Below are positions 59,036 to 64,000 of a DNA stretch of 64,000 nucleotides, in pieces. Made by a program: the position numbers and the translations under genes. The notes below the pieces were generated by a model. That model ran no database searches. It had not been told where the DNA came from and saw only the letters and a list, made by a program, of their open reading frames with translations. Numbering within the stretch: the stretch's first letter is position 1; each line of letters starts with the position of its first letter. The DNA comes from Pseudonocardia parietis (GTDB lineage: Bacteria; Actinomycetota; Actinomycetes; Mycobacteriales; Pseudonocardiaceae): the NCBI RefSeq assembly GCF_017876315.1, contig NZ_JAGINU010000001.1:6448001-6512000 (forward strand), written 5' to 3'.

Positions 59036-60763
59036 ATGAGTGACACCACCCGGTCCCGCACCGGCCTCCCGCTGATCGCACACGGCACCGCGCTCCCCGC
59101 CCCGGGCGAGATCGATGTGACCACGCTGCGCGGACGGCGTGCGGTCCGGCGCTGGGAGCGCACCTGCGCAGGCGACGTGCTCGAACGGCTCACCTGGAGC
59201 CGCCCCGACCAGGTCGTGCTCACCGGGGTCCCCGGCGCGTACGGCGACGACCGGTTCGCCGCCGTCACCGCCCGCGTGGGCGACGCCGTGGCAAACCGGT
59301 TCGCGCACGCCCTGGCCGCGGCCGGTCTCGAGGCGGGGGACGTGGTGCTGCTGGTGTGCGAGAACTCCGTCGAGGCGTACCTGGCCAAGATCGGGATCGC
59401 GAAGGCCGGGATGGTCGCCGCGCCGGTCAACCCCGGCCTCGCCCCGGACGTCCTCGCCGCGCTGGTCGAGCGCGTGCAGCCGCGGTTCACCCTGGTCGAC
59501 GCCGAGCTGTGGCCGCGGGCCGAGCCGGTGTTCGCCGGCTGCGGTCTCGCCGTCGGCGCGACGATCACGATCGGCGGCGGCCCGGTGGCGGGCTCGCCGT
59601 CGTTCGCCGCGCTGGTCGAGCGCCACCCCGCCACCGAGCCGGACGTGGAGATCCACGGCGACGACATCGCCGAGCTGCTGTTCACCTCGGGCACGACGGC
59701 GTTACCCAAGGGCGTGATGCTGTCCCACCACTACGCGCAGACCGCCGGGCTGAACTTCGCGCTCTCGCTGTCGCGCGGCTTGCGGCACGAGACCGACCTG
59801 GTCGTCGGCACGTTCCTGCCGGTGATCTACCACGTCGGCGACGTGATCTTCCCGAACGCCGCGCTGCTCGCCGGTGGATCCGTCGTGCTGGGCCGCCGGC
59901 CGGTCCCGTCCGATGTCGCCGCGGCCGTCGGGCGGCACCGGGTGACCGCGCTCTGGGCGGGGTCACCGCAGTTCGTGGGCCTGCTCGCCGACGAGCTCGA
60001 CCGGGACCCCGGCCTGGACTGGGCGTCGGTGACCACCCTGTTCTACGGCTGGGGCGCCCTCGCCCCGGCCCTGCTGGAGCGCCTCGCGCCCCGGTGCGCG
60101 CCCGGCATGGTCACGGTCGGCATCTTCGGGCAGACCGAGGCGATCGCCTGCCACCGGTTCTGGCCGAGCCGATGGCCGGACACGCACGCGGCGACGGCGC
60201 CGTCGGTGAACTACGTCGGCGTCCCGAGCGGGCTGCTCGCCTCCGACGTCGTCGACGAGGCGGGTGACCCGGTGCGGGGTGGACCGGGCGAGGCCGTCTA
60301 CCGCTCCCCGATCATGGCGGCCGGGTACTACCGGGACCCGGACGCGACCCGGGAGGCGTTCCGCGGCGGCTGGTTCCACTCCGGCGACGCGGCCGTGGTC
60401 GACGACAGCGACGAGGGCTTGCGGATCATGGTCGACCGCTACAAGGACATCGTGAAGTCCGGCGGGGAGAACGTGTCGTCGATGCGGGTCGAGACGGTGC
60501 TGCAGGACCACCCGGCGATCGCGAAGGCGGCGGTGATCGGACTGGCCCACGAACGATGGGGCGAGGCGGTGGCCGCGGTCGTCGTGCCGGCGCCGGGTGC
60601 CGCGCCCGACCCCGACGAGGTGATCGCCTTCTGCCGCGCGCGGCTGGCCGGGTTCGAGACGCCGAAGGCCGTCGTGGTCGCCGAGGCGCTGCCGGAGACG
60701 GTCGGCGGGAAGGTGCTGAAGTACCGGCTGCGGGCGGAGCACGCCGGGCTCTTCACCGGGTGA
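59036..60763 (+). CDS. AMP-dependent acyl-CoA ligase
   Basis: A 575-residue ANL ligase. The ATP motif is AELLFTSGTTALPKGVMLSH, with FYGWGALAPALLERLAPRC, the A5 segment VGIFGQTEAIACHRFW, the hinge FHSGDAAVVDDSDEG and YKDIVKSGGENVSSMRVETV, and the catalytic Lys in LPETVGGKVLKYRLR. ATG 59036 has GAAGGAG upstream. With the first ligase across the TetR gene it makes two activating enzymes for one locus, perhaps for two chain lengths. Confidence 0.88.
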   Translation: MSDTTRSRTGLPLIAHGTALPAPGEIDVTTLRGRRAVRRWERTCAGDVLERLTWSRPDQVVLTGVPGAYGDDRFAAVTARVGDAVANRFAHALAAAGLEAGDVVLLVCENSVEAYLAKIGIAKAGMVAAPVNPGLAPDVLAALVERVQPRFTLVDAELWPRAEPVFAGCGLAVGATITIGGGPVAGSPSFAALVERHPATEPDVEIHGDDIAELLFTSGTTALPKGVMLSHHYAQTAGLNFALSLSRGLRHETDLVVGTFLPVIYHVGDVIFPNAALLAGGSVVLGRRPVPSDVAAAVGRHRVTALWAGSPQFVGLLADELDRDPGLDWASVTTLFYGWGALAPALLERLAPRCAPGMVTVGIFGQTEAIACHRFWPSRWPDTHAATAPSVNYVGVPSGLLASDVVDEAGDPVRGGPGEAVYRSPIMAAGYYRDPDATREAFRGGWFHSGDAAVVDDSDEGLRIMVDRYKDIVKSGGENVSSMRVETVLQDHPAIAKAAVIGLAHERWGEAVAAVVVPAPGAAPDPDEVIAFCRARLAGFETPKAVVVAEALPETVGGKVLKYRLRAEHAGLFTG

Positions 60764-60815
60764 CCTGTCCCGCGTGCGGTTGACAACGGGGTGGCCGCCG
60801 AGTTCGGTGGAGGCC

Positions 60816-60887
60816 GTGACCGGATTCCTGCTGACGCGCCGCCGTCACGTCGACCACCAGGTCGTCGTGAGCCAGGCCTGTCGCTGA
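60816..60887 (+). CDS. Leader peptide ending in Ala-Cys-Arg, probable cysteine-sensing attenuator of sfnG
   Basis: A 23-codon frame starts at GTG 60816 and ends 117 bases before sfnG. It contains the characteristic actinobacterial leader core LLTRRRHVD and ends in QACR just before the TGA. Short peptides with this LxTRRxHVD core and a terminal Cys-Arg are found ahead of sulfur-metabolism genes in actinobacteria; ribosome stalling at the cysteine codon when Cys-tRNA is scarce is the accepted logic for cysteine leaders in mycobacteria. Alternative start GTG 60807 (26 codons) is in frame. Too short for standard gene callers. Confidence 0.72.
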   Translation: MTGFLLTRRRHVDHQVVVSQACR

Positions 60888-61004
60888 TCACTCGTTCCGC
60901 AGGTCCGTCCTCCCCTTTTCTCCTCTCTCCGCCCGACGTGGGGTGCGCGCCGTCCGTGCACCCCTGTCGCTGTGCGCAGCATCGACAAAACCAGGAGCCC
61001 CTCC
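60888..61004 (+). promoter_or_regulatory. Attenuator-type leader segment with hairpin and pyrimidine tract
   Basis: Between the leader peptide and sfnG lie a C/T-rich tract (about 60907-60931, with CTCCT, complementary to AGGAG) and a hairpin GGGGTGC (60940-60946) / GCACCCC (60958-60964). The sfnG ribosome site AGGAGC is further down. Stalled versus completed leader translation could switch these structures; the exact pairing is not proven. Confidence 0.45.
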
Positions 61005-62171
61005 GTGTCCGACACCATCGGCAACCTCGACCACACCGTGAACGCGCAGATCAGCGAACCGCTCAAGTTCGCCTACTGGGTCCCGAACGTGTCCGGCGGC
61101 CTGGTCACCTCGGACATCGAGCAGCGCACCGACTGGGGCTACGACTACAACGTCAAGCTCGCGCAGACCGCCGAGAACAACGGCTTCGAGTACGCGCTGT
61201 CCCAGATCCGCTACATGGCCAGCTACGGCGCCGACCACCAGCACGAGGCCACCAGCTTCTCGCTCGCCCTCGCGCTGGCCACCACGAAGCTGAAGCTCAT
61301 CGCGGCCGTGCACCCGGGCCTGTGGCAGCCGGCCGTGCTGTCGAAGTGGATCGCCACCGCCGACCAGATCACCGGCGGGCGGGTCGCGCTCAACGTGGTC
61401 TCCGGGTGGTTGAAGGACGAGTTCACGGCGATGGGCGAGCCGTGGCTGGAGCACGACGAGCGCTACCGCCGCACGAACGAGTTCATCCGGGTGCTGCGCG
61501 AGATCTGGACGGCGGGCGAGGGCGGGGCCGAGTTCTCCGGCGACTTCTACCGGGTGCACGGCTTCGACCTGAAGCCGAAGCCGGTCGACGTCCCCGGCCG
61601 CCCGCACCCGGAGATCTTCCAGGGCGGCAACTCCACCGCGGCCCGCCGCAACGGCGGCACGGTGTCGGACTGGTACTTCTCCAACGGCAAGGACTACGAC
61701 GGCTTCAGCGAGCAGGTCGAGGAGGTCCTCGGCCACGCGAAGACCGCGCAGCGCCTGCAGCCGGTGCGGTTCGGCCTCAACGGTTTCATGATCGCCCGGG
61801 ATAACGAGAAGGAAGCCCGGGACACCCTGCGCGAGATCGTCGAGAAGGCCAACAAGCCGGCCGTCGAGGGCTTCCGCAACGCCGTCCAGCAGGCCGGGAA
61901 CTCCACCGGCGACAAGCGCGGCATGTGGGCGGACTCGTCGTTCGCCGACCTGGTCCAGTACAACGACGGCTTCAAGACCCAGCTCATCGGCACGCCCGAG
62001 CAGATCGCCGACCGCGCCATCGAGTACAAGCGCCGCGGCGCCAACCTGCTACTGCTCGGCTTCCTGCACTTCCAGGAGGAGGTCGAGTACTTCGGCGCCA
62101 AGGTGCTGCCGATCATCCGCGAGAAGGAGGCCGAGCTGGCCGGCCGCGAGCTGCAGCCGACCACGGTCTGA
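61005..62171 (+). CDS. sfnG: Dimethylsulfone monooxygenase, FMNH2-dependent
   Basis: A 388-residue bacterial-luciferase-family (TIM barrel) monooxygenase of the SfnG type: LKFAYWVPNVSGGLVTSDIE, QIRYMASYGADHQHEATSFS, AVHPGLWQPAVLSKWIATAD and TGGRVALNVVSGWLKDEFTA are its hallmark segments. It converts dimethylsulfone to methanesulfinate with FMNH2 from a separate reductase, supplying sulfur. GTG 61005 has AGGAGC eight bases upstream. No FMN reductase or MsuD gene is adjacent in this window. The upstream cysteine leader fits its sulfur role. Confidence 0.9.
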   Translation: MSDTIGNLDHTVNAQISEPLKFAYWVPNVSGGLVTSDIEQRTDWGYDYNVKLAQTAENNGFEYALSQIRYMASYGADHQHEATSFSLALALATTKLKLIAAVHPGLWQPAVLSKWIATADQITGGRVALNVVSGWLKDEFTAMGEPWLEHDERYRRTNEFIRVLREIWTAGEGGAEFSGDFYRVHGFDLKPKPVDVPGRPHPEIFQGGNSTAARRNGGTVSDWYFSNGKDYDGFSEQVEEVLGHAKTAQRLQPVRFGLNGFMIARDNEKEARDTLREIVEKANKPAVEGFRNAVQQAGNSTGDKRGMWADSSFADLVQYNDGFKTQLIGTPEQIADRAIEYKRRGANLLLLGFLHFQEEVEYFGAKVLPIIREKEAELAGRELQPTTV

Positions 62172-62189
62172 CCCCTCGTCCCCGGCGGC

Positions 62190-62207
62190 CCGGCGCACCC
62201 GCGCCGG
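62190..62207. terminator. Hairpin between sfnG and the NmrA-type gene
   Basis: CCGGCGC (62190-62196) pairs with GCGCCGG (62201-62207) over a four-base loop. The flanking genes are convergent and only 39 bp apart. Confidence 0.5.
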
Positions 62208-62210
62208 CCG

Positions 62211-63032
62211 TCAGGTGATCGCGGCCCGGAGCTCCCCGGCGTGGTCGCGGGCCCAGGCCGCGACGGTCGTCCCCGGACGGCCGGTGACCTGTTCGACCAC
62301 CCCGTTCGGGACGGGCTCGGCCTCGTGCAGGAACCCGAGGATCGTGTTGACCATCAGGTCCGCATCCTCGGCCCCCATCGACGGCGTCAGCGCGGCGACC
62401 GCCTCGTCCGGCGTGACCTGCTCGAACCTGATCGGGACACCGGTGGCCTGGGCGACCGCGGCGACCATGTCACGCCGGGTCACCGGCACCGGACCGGTCA
62501 GCGACAGGGCCGTGCCCTCGTAGCCGCCGCGGGTGAGCGCGACGGCGGCGACCTCCGCGATGTCGGTCATCGCGGTCGGCGTGCTGGCCAGCTCGGGCCA
62601 CGGTTCCCGCACCATGCCGTGCTCCCGGATCTGCGGCAGCCACATCTGCAGGTTCTCGACGAAGTCCGCGGGCCACAGGTGCGTCCACGCCGGCCCGCCC
62701 GCCTCGACCGCCGCGGTGACGCTCCCCCACCAGCTCTCCGGCTCACCGGAGAGGTCCACGATGTACTCCACCCCCGCGTCCGCGGCACGGGCGACGACCT
62801 CGGCAGCCGTCTCCTCGACCGGGGCCAGGTACATCGCGCGGACGCCGTCGAACACCCCGTCCAGCGTGTCCGGCTTGCGGACCGACCCGCGCACGGCCTC
62901 GACGCCGTCCGGCAGCGCGGCGCGCGCCGGGTTCACGGTGAGCGCCCGCACGGGTTCGTCGGTGCGGGCACCCAGATGGTCGACGACCAGCCGGCCGATG
63001 TTCCCCGTCGCCCCGGTGACCAGGATCGTCAC
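62211..63032 (-). CDS. NmrA/NAD(P)-binding atypical short-chain reductase
   Basis: A 273-residue Rossmann protein. The start GTG 63032 (VTILVTGATGNIGRLVVDHL) has GGAGG seven bases upstream; upstream in-frame codons are not needed. The dinucleotide motif is TGATGNIG, followed by VRALTVNPARAALPDGVEAV and a substrate domain of the NmrA/QOR2-type (WLPQIREHGMVREPWPELAS). Such proteins reduce quinones or sense NADP. No link to sfnG is evident besides position. Confidence 0.85.
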   Translation of the reverse strand: MTILVTGATGNIGRLVVDHLGARTDEPVRALTVNPARAALPDGVEAVRGSVRKPDTLDGVFDGVRAMYLAPVEETAAEVVARAADAGVEYIVDLSGEPESWWGSVTAAVEAGGPAWTHLWPADFVENLQMWLPQIREHGMVREPWPELASTPTAMTDIAEVAAVALTRGGYEGTALSLTGPVPVTRRDMVAAVAQATGVPIRFEQVTPDEAVAALTPSMGAEDADLMVNTILGFLHEAEPVPNGVVEQVTGRPGTTVAAWARDHAGELRAAIT

Positions 63033-63180
63033 GCTGTCCCCCTCCGCACGGATACCGTTCCTCGTACACCGTACCGAGTGGGAGCCGTCGAGCGGAAGGC
63101 GGTCGCCGCGTCCGCACACCTCTTCGCCGCTCGTCACACCTGTCGTGGCAGGTGTGCCGAGCAGGAAAGGGGTGTGCGGC

Positions 63181-63206
63181 GGTGTCAGGTGTCAGGTGTC
63201 AGGTGC
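63181..63206. repeat. Three tandem GGTGTCA heptamers
   Basis: GGTGTCA occurs three times in a row (63181-63201) plus a partial fourth copy (GGTGCTA) that supplies the stop codon of the methyltransferase gene. A simple sequence repeat between two genes; it could vary the end of that protein. Confidence 0.7.
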
Positions 63207-63976
63207 TAGACGCCGGCGGTCGAGCGCCGGTCACGCACCCGCGGGAGGAATCGGCCGGTGCGCCTGCGGTAGGCGTCGTACTCGGGGCCGAGCGCGCTGC
63301 CCAGCCCCGGCTCGTAGACCCCACGCGCCCGGATCTGCACCGCGACCAGGATCAGCACACCGGCCAGCAGCCCGAGCAGCGTCGGTGCCATCAACAGCAT
63401 CCCGCCGTAGCCGACGACGAGGCCGGTCATCCCCGGGTGGCGCACCCGCCGGTAGAGCCCGCCGGTGGCCAGCACCGGCCGTCGCGCCGCGTCCGGGTCG
63501 TCGGCCACGGGAGCACCGGCCTGGGCCGACTCCCGCAGGACCGCCCCGAACTGCCTCGTCGCGGTGACGAGGACGCCGAAGCCGACCAGCAGCAACCCGG
63601 CCCCCACCAACGCGACGACCGGCCGGGCGAGCACGGAGATCGGCCCGAGCACCCCGAGCCCGACCAGCAGCGGGGCGACGAGCCCGAGCACGGCGCCCGC
63701 GGCGAACGACATCCGCGCCCACCAGGCAGGGCTGCCGGGGGCGCGGGCGAACTCGAGCCGGCGGCCGCCGCGGGCGCCGCGCGCCCACACCCGGGTCCCC
63801 AGGACGACGCCGGTGGCGATCGCCCCGAGCACCAGCGCCGCCCACCCGGTGACCCGATGGTCCATCGCGGCCAGCACGGCCTCGCCGGTGCCGGGGCCGC
63901 CGAGCTCCAGGATCGCGTCGACGAGCATCACGGCACCGAAGCCCAGGAAGAGCACGGCCCCGCCGATCTCGATCAT
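63206..63976 (-). CDS. Isoprenylcysteine carboxyl methyltransferase-like (ICMT/NnrU) membrane protein
   Basis: About 256 residues from ATG 63976, but the frame stays open to the window edge, so the true start may lie outside. About five or six spans (GGAVLFLGFGAVMLVDAILE, TGWAALVLGAIATGVVLGTR, MSFAAGAVLGLVAPLLVGLG, PVVALVGAGLLLVGFGVLVT). The C-terminal ICMT/PEMT catalytic part is YRRVRHPGMTGLVVGYGGML and LGPEYDAYRRRTGRFLPRV. Such enzymes use SAM at the membrane; the bacterial substrate is unknown. Confidence 0.7.
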   Translation of the reverse strand: MIEIGGAVLFLGFGAVMLVDAILELGGPGTGEAVLAAMDHRVTGWAALVLGAIATGVVLGTRVWARGARGGRRLEFARAPGSPAWWARMSFAAGAVLGLVAPLLVGLGVLGPISVLARPVVALVGAGLLLVGFGVLVTATRQFGAVLRESAQAGAPVADDPDAARRPVLATGGLYRRVRHPGMTGLVVGYGGMLLMAPTLLGLLAGVLILVAVQIRARGVYEPGLGSALGPEYDAYRRRTGRFLPRVRDRRSTAGV

Positions 63977-64000
63977 CCGCTCGGGCAGCCGCCTGCCGAG

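Overview
The window is high-GC DNA with many GTG starts and with TGATG and GTGA start/stop overlaps. It carries actinobacterial marker genes: an mIHF-type nucleoid protein, a SigC-like ECF sigma factor, an LCP cell-wall protein, an orphan MftD-like flavoprotein and a TIGR03084 protein. I infer a Pseudonocardiales-type actinomycete, possibly Pseudonocardia; nothing here fixes the species. I see no rRNA, tRNA, CRISPR array or insertion sequence.

Region 1 (1-19.4 kb) is an amine-nitrogen catabolic island built around a divergent promoter at about 8.37-8.72 kb. Leftward runs soxB-soxD-soxA-soxG (four-subunit sarcosine-oxidase family), an EamA/DMT transporter, a 103-aa unknown protein, a 36-aa membrane peptide and a tandem DUF1989-GcvT fusion cut by the window edge. 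Rightward runs a GlnT/GmaS-type glutamine synthetase, the three glutamate-synthase-like pieces GlxB, GlxC and GlxD, a 149-aa unknown protein, a sodium:solute symporter, a 43-aa membrane peptide, an APC permease, an XRE-cupin regulator and a PLP aminotransferase. This gene set equals gmaS, mgsABC and mgdABCD of the N-methylglutamate route for methylamine, or alternatively a sarcosine/glutamine-linked scavenging route. The sequence alone does not decide between them.

Region 2 (19.4-33.1 kb) is a mixed accessory stretch: a GMC oxidoreductase divergent from a DegT-type aminotransferase, a Dph6-like ATP pyrophosphatase, a sigC-DUF5134-PepSY block (membrane/metal theme), a short-chain dehydrogenase, a BNR-repeat protein coupled to a MoaD/ThiS-like protein, an orphan MftD-like flavoprotein, an orphan LytTR response regulator and a lipoprotein.

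Region 3 (33.1-48.5 kb) holds a very long proline-rich LCP protein, asparagine synthetase, NDH-2, an NTF2-like protein, an orphan mIHF, an alpha/beta hydrolase, and a DctS/DctR-type two-component system divergent from tctCBA (tricarboxylate uptake), then a methyltransferase. Several long GC-rich hairpins lie at gene ends.

Region 4 (48.5-60.8 kb) is a tightly coupled leftward operon: acyl-CoA dehydrogenase, acyl-CoA ligase, carboxyltransferase, biotin carboxylase, enoyl-CoA hydratase, TIGR03084 and AtuA. A divergent TetR regulator and a second ligase flank it. It looks like a carboxylation-dependent pathway for a branched or terpenoid acid. Region 5 (60.8-64 kb) has sfnG (dimethylsulfone monooxygenase) preceded by a short leader peptide ending in Ala-Cys-Arg, a probable cysteine-sensing attenuator, then an NmrA-type reductase and a membrane methyltransferase at the right edge.
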